A stretch of 64,000 bases of DNA from Ceratothoa steindachneri (GCA_963969495.1 OZ018333.1:13687420-13751419); one strand, 5' to 3'. Shown: positions 1-10,910, counted from the first letter of the stretch. A program made the numbers and translations. The notes: generated by a model from the sequence alone, not told the origin.

Positions 1-1524
1 ACAATCTTGTCCCTCTTGACCCTTTGAGAGGTTTGATAACCTCCTAGATGGGGGGGGGGCACGTTTTCAATATCTTCGGGGCTTCCATTGCCTATTTTTG
101 CTTTTCTTCTTCCATAAACTTTATTTTTAGAATCCATGATGACAGTGGGGGTCAGAGGGGGAGGGACCGCAATTTCCTAGTCAAGTAGTGAAGCTCAAAA
201 GGAGGAGGTGCCAGGCTACTCCTTCGTAGCTGCTCGGCATTTCCTTGAGATGTGGGGGATTGAGTCATTCATGGCGGGGGGTTGGGGGGGGGCCCTTCCG
301 ATCTCCCTTTCCCTGGAATTCTTCCTCTTGTCGTCGCTCAATTTTCTTCTTTTGGAGGGTAGGGGGCGAGGTGGGGCTAAACTTAATGGCGTCACTCTTT
401 CGTCTATTTGGTTTGCCCTGTTCACTCGGGGGTTCGGAGACACGTCCTTTCCATCTTTTCTTTAAGTTCTTTTATCACTTTATTTTTCAATTCTAAGTCG
501 AAATCTTCGTTTTCTTCTTCGCTGATTCTGAAGATTTGTTCGCCTTCTTCTGAGAATTAATTGACCGTTGGCGTCTTCTAATTACACATTTATTTTAATT
601 GTGAGTCCTTCCTTTCATTCTTCGGATAATTGCCCATAATTCCTTTGGTGTCGCTTCGCTATCTCGTTCTTCGTTAGCTTCGTTCCATTCGTCTGCTTCT
701 TGTTCATTTCTTAGCATTCATAATTCTTCTTCCTATACTTCATGTATGTTTTCGGTCCTGATTAAACTATGAAGGTAAAGATGTCCCGAAGATTCCCCCG
801 TGGGGGAGAGGAGGAAAAGGGTGAAGATGGGATGAAGTTATCGAGGCTCCGAGGAATTCCTGAAATGACGGGGGGGATATTTTGGATTCTACACTACACC
901 CTCAAAATTATCAGATTTGCTTCGTCTCTTACCGATTACAACTCAATCGACTTGGGTTGAGAGTGAAAGAGGGACTCATTTTGGAGGCGTGCGCCCCACC
1001 CACACCGCGTGTAAAAACAGTTTCGACTCTGCCTTTGAACCGTGTGGTGGTTTTTGTGTTGTCACTCTATCGGGAGATCTTGTTTTAAAATTAACTTTTG
1101 TCGCTAAATCATTATTTCATTGATGTCCCCTAAGGATAATATTGGTCTCCTCTTGCGGAAGATGGGTATGGGAATAGTTGGGTATTTAGGGTTGGTATCG
1201 TATCATACCTCAGAGCTACTCACGTGTTCTGATAAGGGTAAAATTTCATCCGCCTCTATTTCTCTAAATATCTTTTCCGTGTCCACTCATTGGTGTTGAT
1301 TCTCATCTTTGTTCTATGAATATTAACATGTTGAGTACTACTTATGTGTCGGCGTTTCTAAGTGCTTTGGGGTCGTGCTCTGACTCCATAAATGTCTTCC
1401 TTCCATCGGTGTCCTCTTTATTTTCATCTGTTCGGTTATCCTCTTTTCGTTTTCTCCTCCTCTTCCTCCCTTTTCGCTCAGCATTCAGTTCTGGATAGGA
1501 ACAATTATTATTTATTACACATTA

Positions 1525-1815
1525 TCGCTTCAGTGGTGTGTGTAGATGTTTGTAGGATCTGGTTCCAGTTGGCTGTTCATCCTCACAGATCATTATAATC
1601 TTCGCATCTTCTTATCTTATAATATTGAAGATATTACCGGTTTTTCTTCTTCAAATCGTTAATATTAATTTTTAGTTTGTTGTTAGTAATTCTGACAACA
1701 AACTTAGTGTGGAATGGGGAGCTCCGTGCCGTTAATTATGTTAAAGGCTTCGATTTTGACGGCATCAAAGTTTTCCTTCCAGTTGTTAATTACCCCTTTC
1801 GCTATCTCGTTCTTC
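1525..1815 (-). pseudogene. Unidentified block-A protein fossil, copy 1
   Basis: Read on the minus strand, about 1705-1805 gives a peptide ending in KIEAFNIINGTELPIPH. About 1525-1612 gives EDAKIIMICEDEQPTGTRSY. The two pieces are in different frames. Equivalent peptides read from the same strand at 3745-4212, 12177-12602, 44100-44440 and 53030-53310, which suggests a once-coding sequence. I do not recognise the family; a transposon ORF1 or gag-like protein is possible. Stops and frameshifts make this copy non-functional. Confidence 0.45.
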
Positions 1816-1891
1816 TTTCCATTTAATTGATTCTTGTTCATTTACTAGTATTTTTAATTCTTCCTCTACGTGACGTGGTCGGTGCCTTGTA

Positions 1892-2170
1892 TTAGGTAAC
1901 GATCGCCCGCCTTGATGAACATTTGATATATATTCGGTCCATTTGGACGCAGATCTTGTTTTGGAAGTGGAATGTGTGAAAGATTCTCTCTCTTCCTCTC
2001 TCTCTCTCTGCTCCTATCAACTGCTGGTTCTCCAACCATTTCATTCCCTCGCCCTTTTCTTCCTCCGTTAATTCATCTAAGTCTGTTGGTATATAATTTC
2101 TTAGTAAACGCTCGTACTTATTCCAATTTGCCCTTGTTATAGTTCTCTTTTGTGGTGGCCTGGTTAACAT
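1892..2170 (-). pseudogene. LINE endonuclease-RT linker fragment
   Basis: The minus-strand frame of 92 codons starts MLTRPPQKRTITRANWNKYE and continues with a charged stretch (LDELTEEEKGEG). The pattern of a basic KR, then ANWxKYxxLL, then acidic helices is typical of the linker just after the endonuclease domain of jockey-superfamily LINEs, where it follows the SDHxP motif. No endonuclease or RT core flanks it here, so this is a fragment. Near-identical copies lie at 53396-53674 and 62460-62738, and a truncated copy at 57262-57508. The assignment is by motif resemblance only. Confidence 0.45.
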
Positions 2171-2945
2171 TTTCCTTGTGACCAGGGACTCGGTTCTTCT
2201 AGTGAGGGCGAGGCGTCTTGGATTTTCTCTTTGTAGTCCTTGTTTGCGTCCCTGGTCCTTCCGTCTGTGGTTTCTTTATGTTTTTCCGAAATGATTCCAG
2301 GCAAATCCCTCGAATCCTCGTCAGAATCTTAATTAGGAAGACTTTTTGGATTTTACATTATCCCATAAAATTATTAGATTTGCTTCATCTTTATTACCTC
2401 TTCCCGTCCCACATCCTCCCATTTGTCATAGTTGCCCTTTGTAAAAGCCGAAATTTCACGGTACCACTCTCCCTCCATCCCCCGGAACTGGAATTTGGGG
2501 TGGAAGATGGGCATATTTTGGAGGCAGGGCCCTTCCCCGCTCTTCCGGTCGTGATTTATGAATAGTGCGAAAATGAAAAGGATGCAACAGTTTCGAGTTG
2601 GCAGTCGATCCGTGGGGTGGTTTAGGTGTTGTCACTCTTTCAGGCGATCCCGTTTTCGAAATGACTTTGGTGAATTGACACTGAGTCAATTTCGACTCAT
2701 AAATTGGTGACAGGAAACGATGGCTAGTCAATTCAATCGGTGTTTCTTTGATTCCAATTGGTACGTGAAATGGTGTGGATAGGGGAAGAGATACTAGAAT
2801 CTGTGATAATTCCACCGTAATAGCGAGGAGACTACTCGGGGAGAAAGGCTGTGCCCCAGGGTTAGATTATAACCCGTGTATTTCCCTCAACATGGTCTTC
2901 GCCATCAATCACCTTCATCCATCTAGCTATCCCGAGTAAGTACGT

Positions 2946-3590
2946 GTCTCTCTCTTTGTGCCCGTCGATCTCTGTGTGTATGTTCTCATGTGACTTTATC
3001 TATTTTGCCTTTATTTTTGTCTATTGTGCTTTTATTTTTGTCTAGTGACTCATTATCTTTGTCTAGTGTGACTTTATCTTCGTCTATTGTGAAATATCTT
3101 TCTCTTAATTTTTGGTCTCTTTTATCCTTTGGCTATTTATTTATTTTAGCTTAGCTTTTTTTATGTTAGGGTCTTTGATATTTTATGCCTGTTATTATTT
3201 TAGTCTCTTTGTATATTATCTTCTTTATTTTCTGGGGGTTTTTTTTATTTGTTTTGTTTCATTATTTAATGTTCTTGGTTATTTTTGGTGCTATTTTTTA
3301 ATTTAGGTAGTTTTCAGGGGTTGGCTTTAACGTCTTTTTATTTTATTGATTTTTATTTTGGGTCTTTGTAAATTTTGAGTGTGTTATTTGGGGTCTTTGT
3401 TGTTTAGTTGTCTTTGTTAATTTTGAATCTTTGGTATTTGGGTAGGTTTGTTGTTTTGTGGCTCTTTATTATTTTAGTTTCTTTCTTATTTTTTGCTCCT
3501 TTTTTCCTGTCTTCGTTTGAGTACTTCTTATGTATAAGTTTTTCATTTTCCTCGTCCATTTATTTCTCAATTGTCGCCATCTTTTCTCTA
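2946..3590. repeat. T-rich degenerate short-period repeats
   Basis: This is a strongly T-rich strand with recurring words such as ttttgtcta, ttattttag and ggtctttgtt, spaced roughly 17 bases apart but not in register. It resembles a decayed version of the ordered 17-bp minisatellite at 4985-5590. Equivalent sequence follows block A at 54416-55124 and 63476-64000. The hydrophobic frames it contains are composition artefacts. Confidence 0.6.
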
Positions 3591-4284
3591 TGAAGGTTTT
3601 ATCTCTGTTTCGTGAGTGGGGCGTTTCTAAGTGTTTCGGGGGGCTTGCTCTGACCCCTTCAATTTATTTCCTCGGTGTCCTCTTTATTCTCATCTGTTTA
3701 TTATTCCTCACCTTCTGCATATGAGCAGGTATTATACATTATTGCTACAGTCGTGTCTGTAGATATTCGTAGGATCTGGTTCTCGATGGCTGTTCATCCT
3801 CGCAGATGATTATAATCTCCGCATCTTCTCGTCGCATTGTATTCAATAGCGTTTTTCTTGTTCCAATCGTAATATCGTTAATTTCTACTATTTTTAGTTT
3901 GTTGTTAGTAATTCTATGCATATTGGTCTGGAATGTGGCGCTTCTTGCCGTTTATTATGTTAAAGGCTTCGATTTTGAGTCTATCAAAGCTTTCCTGCGG
4001 GGTGTTAATTGTGCCCCTTGAAATCGCGTACTCGATTGCCCCTTTCGCGGTCTCCCAGTCGTTTCGGATCCGTGTGAGGGGGCTATTTTGGAATCCCCCT
4101 TGCTATATTCGAGACTCTGGTCATTTATCCGTGGCAAAGTTGGATTGTGTGTGACTGGATTTACCGTCGTATTTCTGAGCCTCTCTCCTTGTTCTCGGGT
4201 ATTTATTTTCACTGGTAGAGTGAGGGCCTCGTTGCTATTGCCATTCAGGGCAGATGTACTTTGTTATTTGTGTTTTCCATTCTG
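3591..4284. repeat. Repeat block A, copy 2 (right part)
   Basis: This is a diverged equivalent of parts of 1350-1830, of 12177-12420 and of 44060-44515. Its last 136 bases (about 4149-4284) are repeated at 55238-55373, where they lead into another copy of the base-1 sequence, exactly as they lead into 4285 here. Confidence 0.75.
3745..4212 (-). pseudogene. Unidentified block-A protein fossil, best copy
   Basis: Minus strand, upstream part 3955-4212: one open frame of 85 codons, basic and Ser/Thr-rich. It then shifts frame into a well-formed peptide: KGAIEYAISRGTINTPQESF, followed by DRLKIEAFNIING. After a gap the frame at about 3745-3915 reads RITNNKLKIVEIND, then REDAEIIIICEDEQPSRTRS, and ends at a stop at 3745. 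The same peptides, with substitutions, occur in the 1525-1815, 12.2 kb, 44.1-44.4 kb and 53.1 kb copies. The composition (IKI, EAFN, CEDEQPS) is that of a real protein rather than chance. Family unknown; a transposon ORF1 is my first guess. Confidence 0.5.
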
Positions 4285-4974
4285 ACAATCTTGTCCCTCT
4301 TGACCCTTTGAGAGGTTTGATAACCTCCTAGATGGGGGGGGGGGCACGTTTTCAATATCTTCGGGGCTTCCATTGCCTATTTTTGCTTTTCTTCTTCCAT
4401 AAACTTTATTTTTAGAATCCATGATGACAGTGGGGGTCAGAGGGGGAGGGACCGCAATTTCCTAGTCAAGTAGTGAAGCTCAAAAGGAGGAGGTGCCAGG
4501 CTACTCCTTCGTAGCTGTTCGGCATTTCCTTGAGATGTGGGGGATTGAGTCATTCATGGCGGGGGGTGGGGGGGGTCCTTCCGATCTCCCTTTCCCTTGA
4601 ATTCTTCCTCTTGTCGTCGCTCAATTTTCTTCTTTTGGAGGGTAGGGGGCGAGGTGGGGCTAAACTTAATGGCGTCACTCTTTCGTCTATTTGGTTTGCC
4701 CTGTTCACTCGGGGGTTCGGAGACACGTCCTTTCCATCTTTTCTTTAAGTTCTTTTATCACTTTATTTTTCAATTCTAAGTCGAAATCTTCGTTTTCTTC
4801 TTCGCTGATTCTGAAGATTTGTTCGCCTTCTTCTGACAATTAATTGACCGTTGGCGTCTTCTAATTACACATTTATTTTAATTGTGAGTCCTTCCTTTCA
4901 TTCTTCGGATAATTGCCCATAATTCCTTTGGTGTCGCTTCGCTATCTCGTTCTTCGTTAGCTTCGTTCCATTTT
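4285..4974. repeat. Direct repeat of window bases 1-690
   Basis: From acaatcttgtccctc onward the sequence matches the window start with only a few substitutions and G-run length changes. The match ends at cgttccat (about 4970), where the copy is replaced by the 17-bp minisatellite. The spacing between the two copies is 4284 bp. Confidence 0.9.
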
Positions 4975-4984
4975 TATTTAACGG

Positions 4985-5744
4985 CCTTTGTTATTTAACC
5001 GTCTTTGTTATTTCGGGGTCTTTGTTATTTCGGGGTCTTTGTTATTTCGGGGTCTTTGTTATTTCGGGGTCCTTTTTATTTCGGGGTCTTTGTTATTTCG
5101 GGGTCTTTGTTATTTCGGGGTCTTGTTATTTCGGGGTCTTGTTATTTCGGGGTCTTGTTATTTCGGGGTCTTGTTATTTCGGGGTCTTGTTATTTCGGGG
5201 TCTTGTTATTTCAGTATTTTGTCATATCATTATCTTTGTCATATCATTATCTTTGTCAAATCATTATCTTTGTCAAATCATTATCTTTGTCATATCATTA
5301 TCTTTGTCATATCATTATCTTTGTCATATCATTATCTTTGTCATATCATTATCTTTGTCATTTCAGGGTCTTTTTCATATCAGGGTCTTTTTCATATCAG
5401 GGTCTTTTTCATTTCAGGGTCTTTTTCATTTCATGGTCTTTTTCATTTCAGGGTCTTTTTCATTTCAGGGTCTTTGTCATTTCAGGGTCTGTGTCATTTC
5501 AGGGTCTTTTTTATTTCAGGGTCTTTTTTATTTCAGGGTCTTTTTTATTTCAGGGTCTTTTTTATTTCAGGGTCTTTATCTTTCTGCCTTTCATATTTGT
5601 CTTTGTTACCTTTGTGTTTTTGGTATCTTTGTCTTTATTATTTTACTGACTTTTTTATTTTAGTGTCTGTGTTTTTGAATATGGTAGTGTTACTGAATAG
5701 GAAAGTGTTATTGAATAGGGACTTGTTTATGAATAGGCAATTGT
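4985..5744. repeat. 17-bp minisatellite, first array (several sub-families)
   Basis: Tandem 17-mers occur in consecutive homogeneous runs: ttatttcggggtctttg, a 16-base variant lacking one t (about six copies near 5120-5210), tcatatcattatctttg (about nine copies, 5220-5355), and tcatttcagggtctttt grading into ttatttcagggtctttt (5356-5580). After about 5590 the order decays before a new 17-mer takes over at 5745. Because 17 is not a multiple of 3 and the units lack stops, all three plus-strand frames stay open for 210-270 codons and read the same 17-residue hydrophobic cycle. This is not a gene. Confidence 0.95.
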
Positions 5745-6462
5745 TTTTACCAGGCACGTGTTTATACCAGGCACGTGTTTATACTAGGCAAGTGTTTATA
5801 CTAGGCAAGTGTTTATAATAGGCAAGTGTTTATAATAGGCAAGTGTTTATAATAGGCAAGTGTTTATAATAGGCAAGTGTTTATAATAGGCAAGTGTTTA
5901 TAATAGGCATTTGTTTATAATAGGCCAGTGTTTATAATAGGCCAGTGTTTATAATAGGCCAGTGTTTATAATAGGCCAGTGTTTATAATAGGCAAGTGTT
6001 TATAATAGGCAAGTGTTTATACTAGGCAAGTGTTTATACTAGGCAAGTGTTTATAATAGGCAAGTGTTTACAATAGGCAAGTGTTTATAATAGGCAAGTG
6101 TTTATACTAGGCAAGTGTTTATACTAGGCAAGTGTTTATACTAGGCAAGTGTTTATAATAGGCAAGTGTTTATAATAGGCAAGTGTTTATAATAGGCAAG
6201 TGTTTATAATAGGCAAGTGTTAATAATAGGCAAGTGTTTATAATAGGCAATTGTTTATACCAGGCACGTGTTTATAATAGGCAAGTGTTTATAATAGGCA
6301 AGTGTTTATAATAGGCAAGTGTTTATAATAGGCAAGTGTTTATAATAGGCAAGTGTTTATAATAGGCAAGTGTTTATAATAGGCAAGTGTTTATAATAGG
6401 CAAGTGTTTATAATAGGCAAGTGTTTATAATAGGCAAGTGTTTATAATAGGCAAGTGTTTAT
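5745..6462. repeat. 17-bp minisatellite, second array
   Basis: There are about 42 tandem copies of aggcaagtgtttataat, with point variants (ccagg/ctagg/atagg, caagtg/cacgtg/ccagtg) that themselves occur in runs. Array order suggests local expansion. It keeps the 17-base period of the preceding array with an unrelated unit. It abuts a LINE tail directly at about 6463. There are no spacers, so it is not a CRISPR array. Confidence 0.97.
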
Positions 6463-6865
6463 ATTGCAACGACTGCGTCGTCCCCCAGACTGTTCGGCAC
6501 ATTCTTGTCGAATGTCCCAGTCTGGGTGATCTTCGCGCACGACACCTGTCCCGGTACCGGGATGGGCGGGGTCGCTACCGCCTGTCCCTTGTGCTCGGGA
6601 CGAGTGCGTGTACTTTGACTGGTGGACTTATTGACTTTTTGGGGGAGGCCGGCCTTCTCCCTTTTATTTAACCCGATTTAATTGTTGTTGTTGTTTTTGT
6701 AATTGTTTTGTTATTGCTTTGTTATTGTTATTGTTATTTCTTTTTATTGTTTTCTGTTTAATTTTTTAAAGTAGCCTAAAACTAGGCTGTTTGTTTACAG
6801 CAACTTATGCCTTAGTCGGCAGTCGCCAGATAGCCCCTTAATTAAAAAAAAACAAAAAAAAAACA
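6463..6865 (+). pseudogene. LINE 3' end: RT C-terminus, 3'UTR and A-rich tail
   Basis: The frame to the stop at 6669-6671 reads CNDCVVPQTVRHILVECPS, then a variable stretch, then GGLIDFLGEAGLLPFI. The CxxC...TxRHxLxECP zinc-knuckle-like motif followed by a FLxEAGLL end is characteristic of the extreme C-terminus of I/jockey-type LINE polyproteins, and I recall it as abundant in decapods. A 3'UTR follows, with GTT repeats at about 6680-6740 and a segment around ggcagtcgccagatagcccc. It ends in an A-rich tail at about 6841-6864. The element is 5'-truncated at the minisatellite border, with about 70 codons left. Confidence 0.8.
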
Positions 6866-7538
6866 CACCCAATGTGGATTAACGTGGGAACGGTGTTGCC
6901 ACAAAACCCATCGACGGCTTTCCCACAAAGAGGTCGGCGCTCATCATAGCCGCTAAAAACTACGGGCCCCCATCATTTTGTGCACACTTAATGGCCCTTC
7001 ATAGGGGATGGGCGGGAGAGGCTATGTGGTGTAGCATCTGGTCCATTCATGAGTTCATCCCTGGGAAGAAAGCCCCCAAGTAAGGTCTTCCAACCCCCGT
7101 CCCCAGCCGGGGTATTCGGGCACTCATTGTAAAAGGGTTCTTCTAGCGGCGGCGCCCTCATTTGGTGCGACCATTGAAGTGGACAGTGGCCATAACCCCC
7201 ATTCGGAATGAGACCCACATTCCAACAGTACAAATTTATTAAGATTGCAACATTCATGTACCATTTATTAACATTAAAAACTACAATAATTGAAGCAATA
7301 CTTATTATTTGGAGCCGTGTGTCCGCCCCTCAAATCCAAAGGGGATGGAGCGGCCGGACATAAAAGGACACAAAGTTGGAAGGTTAAAAGAAAAGGATGA
7401 AAATGGCCATAAGCGAATGAGGCGCGTTTACTAATATTTCCATTTCTAGATAATTAAAAAGGTGTATTTACAAGCTGTAAAAGAGAGGAGCAAAATGTAT
7501 GGGAAGAGGGAATTGGTGCTAAAAGAGGGGCCCCTCAG
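6866..7538. other. Unassigned single-copy DNA
   Basis: No coding sequence, RNA gene or repeat was recognised. The sequence is less T-biased than its left flank and appears only once in the window. A minus-strand frame at 6988-7257 has no recognisable motif. Confidence 0.5.
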
Positions 7539-7979
7539 CTAAGAGGAAGCGTAGTCGGTCGTTACATGGGACGGGTAAAAGAGAGAGGAAGCATTCCATA
7601 CGTATGGCAGACAGGGGCTGGCAATTGACCAAAAGATGACTACTGATATGGGAAACGATCGGACAGGGTGTGTGTGTGTGGGGGCCCATGGGTACTCATT
7701 AAATGCCCGTGTGTGGGGGGGGGCAGGTTCGGCGAGGTTCAGAGCCCAGGGTAAAACCGAGGGCTTAAGGGAATGGGTACCGATGCAGCCATTCCATTCT
7801 GAGGGACCGAATGGAGTCCCTAATAAGGAGATCAACGTCACAGCAAATGTCATTGCTTTTCTTGCACCTCTCAGCCATGCATCTAAATTTGATCTACAAC
7901 TACCACATATCACATGAGGGGCCCATGGTTTTTCTTGGTCACCCATACTCATTCCAAAGTACAGTCTATACCAATTCAC
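7539..7979 (-). pseudogene. Degenerate GDQxKPWAPH / CxxC arthropod repeat protein
   Basis: The minus-strand frame of 146 codons begins with a YFGMSMGDQEKPWAPH segment, then CGSCRSNLDAW, then RKAMTFAV. This order (GDQxKPWAPHxxCxxC, a W, then KAMxFA) matches a highly repeated uncharacterised family that I recall from insects and crustaceans, probably carried by a mobile element. In intact members a CYFC motif and a proline-rich SALRPVxH segment follow. Here the sequence after KAMTFAV drifts and those motifs are not in frame, so I read it as a decayed copy. The assignment is from memory of the motif. Confidence 0.45.
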
Positions 7980-9884
7980 TACTTTGCCCCTTTCACAATT
8001 TTATGTGATACATGCTTAGGTCCAACATAGAAACCACACACAAAACAGAACGAATCTGGTCAATTTCTGCATCCTCTTGTAGCCATAATCAAGAAAGTCA
8101 ATATTTATCATAAACATGAAAAAATAAAATAAATAAATTAGCGACAAATATAAGTGTGCTTTACCCGTACCCCATACATTTCCATATATTAGCATAATTT
8201 GTTATATCTATCAAACGGTCGATGGTAGAGAAAAAGTATGGACATATTTGAAACAGCGCAAAATACAGTATTAAAAACCACTATAAAAAAAATAATGGAA
8301 ACAAAATTTTCATAGCAATTTATTACTTAGTGTAATAAGCGAATGTTAATTTCGGTGTAATATAAGAACGAGCAAAGTAATTGAAACGAGGCTGCAGAAC
8401 TATTTACCCAACCTAAATGCATTGTCAAGAAATAAACCGCTCTGGAAAGGAAGGTGCCATTAATACAGAGATAAAGATAGATTGAGTTGGATAATTAGAA
8501 AGCCCTTAAATAAGAGCTTTTAAAAATTGCCTTAATCGCTGGTATTTCACAACAACCAGGCGGGGTATTGGGAAAAGTTTTCAACTAGCAATAATCGCAC
8601 CTCGGTAAAACCTCATTGGTTACGATATTGCCACTGCGCAAAGCTAATTATTAATAGCGAGCGCTTCCTATAACTTGATCTCGCTTGTGCACATAGTGGT
8701 AAAGTAAATATAAATAAATTAGTTACCCCCACACCGAATCAAAGAGCTTTCTACTCAAATATATACACGAAGTAAATGTACAACTACAGTTTTATCCTGA
8801 AATTATTTTATTCTTTGCAATGACTGGCCCCTAAAACATATACAAGGGACAGGGAACCAAAGTAAACAATATTAAAATAGAACAACTACAAAAGAATAAA
8901 AGATCCGAATTTCTAATTCATTTTGATGCCTTACTTTAACTTTCTTTATCCAGTGCATTGTATATTTTGTAATTTTGAAAAAGAATGAATTCTTTTTGGT
9001 GGGAGTGACTGATATATGTTTCACTTATTCATTTATATATGTTTCTAATATTTTGTTGTTGTTGTTGTTTTTTCTTTACTAGATGTATTATGAATATAGT
9101 TGATTAAATCCTATTAAAAAGGGACAGTTTGAATAAACCTTAATTTAATGACAAATATGCTAGGGCCCAATCTTCTTGTATTACTAAGAGAAAAATAAAC
9201 CCATATAGAATTAGCAAATATATAAGGAAGCTTGTTTACGGTCAGTCATTCCGACCCTATTGTGCCACACTGGCTTATTGAGAAGAATGTGGGGTTTGCC
9301 CTAGGAAAAAGCCACGTGTGTGGCTGCTGGGTTTTCACGAGTCATTCGCTACCAAGAATTTTTTGTTTTAAGCCAGCGGGCTACTTATCCCTGCGGGGAG
9401 ATCAATCGCAAATTTGTAGACACTCCACCATTTCTATGAGAACCCAGTTCTCACCGATACTCCCAAGTATTTAGTTAGTACACTAATTAATAAAGGGACA
9501 CTGGCACCGATTGATAGTCAAAAGCAGAGTCCCGCCTGAACAGCCACACAGACTTAACTTTCGAATTTAAGCTTAAAAACGGGTGATGGACCTGGCGCTT
9601 TTCGCTGCACTGGCAAGAATTATATAAGTGTGGAATTTGAACTAATAAATTCAACGCGTTCCCGCCCAAAGAACTGCATCTGAGAGCTTTAGCTGCGCCT
9701 TTACAAGTACGAGCTTGTAAAGGGTCGCGTTCAGAATCATTGGGAATAGCATTTTGCGACTCCAAAGACACATCAAAGGATGTGACTATGACCCTATGGG
9801 TTAACGCACATGCAAAAAACAAACAACTTTTAAAGGGTATAACCTAGATATGGATCTCGAGAGTATTGTGTCCTAATATCAGTA
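7980..9884. other. Unassigned AT-rich DNA
   Basis: This is mostly AT-rich sequence (8030-9200) with no recognisable gene. A short GTT run lies near 9055-9068. Two short frames, 9232-9474 plus and 9487-9822 minus, have no motif that I recognise. Nothing here recurs in the window. Confidence 0.5.
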
Positions 9885-10253
9885 GACCGCACATTCTCGT
9901 CGAAACCCTTAAATTTCTGGGTGCAACTCTCTATTGACCTGACTACCCACTTGCACAACATTAAGGTCAAATGCCTGGAAGCCCTTGATCTCATAAAAGT
10001 TTTATCCCGTACTGTGCATCCACAGATGCACACTGTGGAAGCTGTACACCGCCCTTGTTTAGATTATGGGTGCCTAGTATACTCCTTGGCCTATCCATTG
10101 ACCTTAAGGTTATTGGCCCCCATTCGAAATCTAGGGGTGCTATCCACCAGTGATTTTCGCACATCACCTGCCAATAGTAGGTATATCGAGTTTAGCGCTC
10201 TTACCCTACCAGGATTTCAAAAGTTACGTTACACTTGTTTTTTTTATCTTTAG
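9885..10253 (+). pseudogene. LINE reverse transcriptase fragment (post-catalytic region)
   Basis: An initial FLGATL motif at about 9912 is in a different frame. The open frame 9921-10253 then contains KCLEALDLIKVLSRTV, later LDYGCLVYSLAYP, and then FRTSPANS. The order FLGVxFD...KCLKALDLIKVLSRT...LDYGCIVYGSA...AFRTSPxxSLYxEA is the standard segment after the RT palm in many arthropod non-LTR elements. Frameshifts and substitutions make this copy dead. It is a different lineage from the CR1-like pieces in the tandem units. Confidence 0.7.
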
Positions 10254-10364
10254 AGAGGTTTACCTGTGTGATAGAACCACAAGTTCCATCAAAAAAACTT
10301 AAAGTTCTACTTTTCCAGCACGTGTCACTTAAACTTCTTTTCCATTGTGTAAAGGTGTGGCGAG

Positions 10365-10910
10365 ATGAAAGTGAAAAGAATTGAGATCTCCGCTCTCCTG
10401 AGCACGGACCACAACAAGTCCGACATCGACAAGCGGCTTAGCGTCACCGGATGACCGCCCAAGACTCGTGTAAAGGCTCAAGAACGAGGAACACCTTAAA
10501 GATCGGCCTCGTTCAGACAGACTAAAAGTTGTTAACTGTTTGGTTGTGAGAAAGTCCTTTGAAAGTGCTCTGAATCTCAAAAATGACAAGAACATCTTGG
10601 TGGCCACCAATGTCAAGGGGGGGGGGACAAGAGCTTGGGGTAGAGGAAAGGTCTCAGCTCACCGACCGTATCCGAGAACAACGTTGGGAACGCCATCGTC
10701 GTTTTCTAATCGACTTGAAGAGTCATTGCAATCGAATTATAATTTCTTCAGATCAAAAATCCTTTGCGGTCGATCCGGTCATCAACAAGCAGAAGGACCG
10801 CACTGCAAGCTTCGGTAAGCATGTCTCCGAGGTCCGCTACTTGATGATGCTGGGCGTTGAATGGTAATAAGATGCTGCCGGTGTGGTTCGCGGCAGGTTA
10901 CAAGCTAAGC
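10365..10910 (+). pseudogene. Mariner/Tc1-like transposase relic
   Basis: The frame beginning at 10365 reads MKVKRIEISALL and continues as a helix-turn-helix-like N-terminus (KSDIDKRLSVTG) before stops. A second frame from about 10630 gives LTDRIREQRWERHRRFLIDL, then NRIIISSDQKSFAVDPV, where the D of SDQK sits at the place of the first catalytic Asp of DD(E/D) transposases. SEVRYLMMLGV follows, and after one more frameshift NGNKMLPVWFAAGYKL. The downstream half with the other catalytic residues is missing because the relic stops exactly where the tandem array starts at 10911. The IS630-Tc1-mariner superfamily is clear; the subfamily is not resolved. Confidence 0.75.

Larger units (their letters stand above)
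1..2945. repeat. Repeat block A, copy 1
   Basis: Bases 1-2136 recur almost unchanged at 55374-57508, and bases 1-690 recur at 4285-4974. The part from about 1500 to 2945 also recurs, more diverged, at 52990-54415 and 62050-63475. The copy runs off the left edge of the window. It contains G homopolymers (one of 10 G near base 51). Its minus strand holds degraded coding sequence, listed separately. I see no host gene here; the short plus-strand frames are antisense to those fossils. Confidence 0.85.

Noticed and set aside
2456..2815. 119-131 codon minus-strand frame shared by block A copies (also 53888-54283, 62952-63347)
   Set aside because: Open in three copies, but two are recent duplicates. 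It has no motif and the frame differs in length through its G-run. I could not separate it from chance.
4985..6462. CRISPR-like repeat array
   Set aside because: The repeats are contiguous 17-mers with no spacers, in a eukaryotic context with no cas genes; this is a minisatellite.
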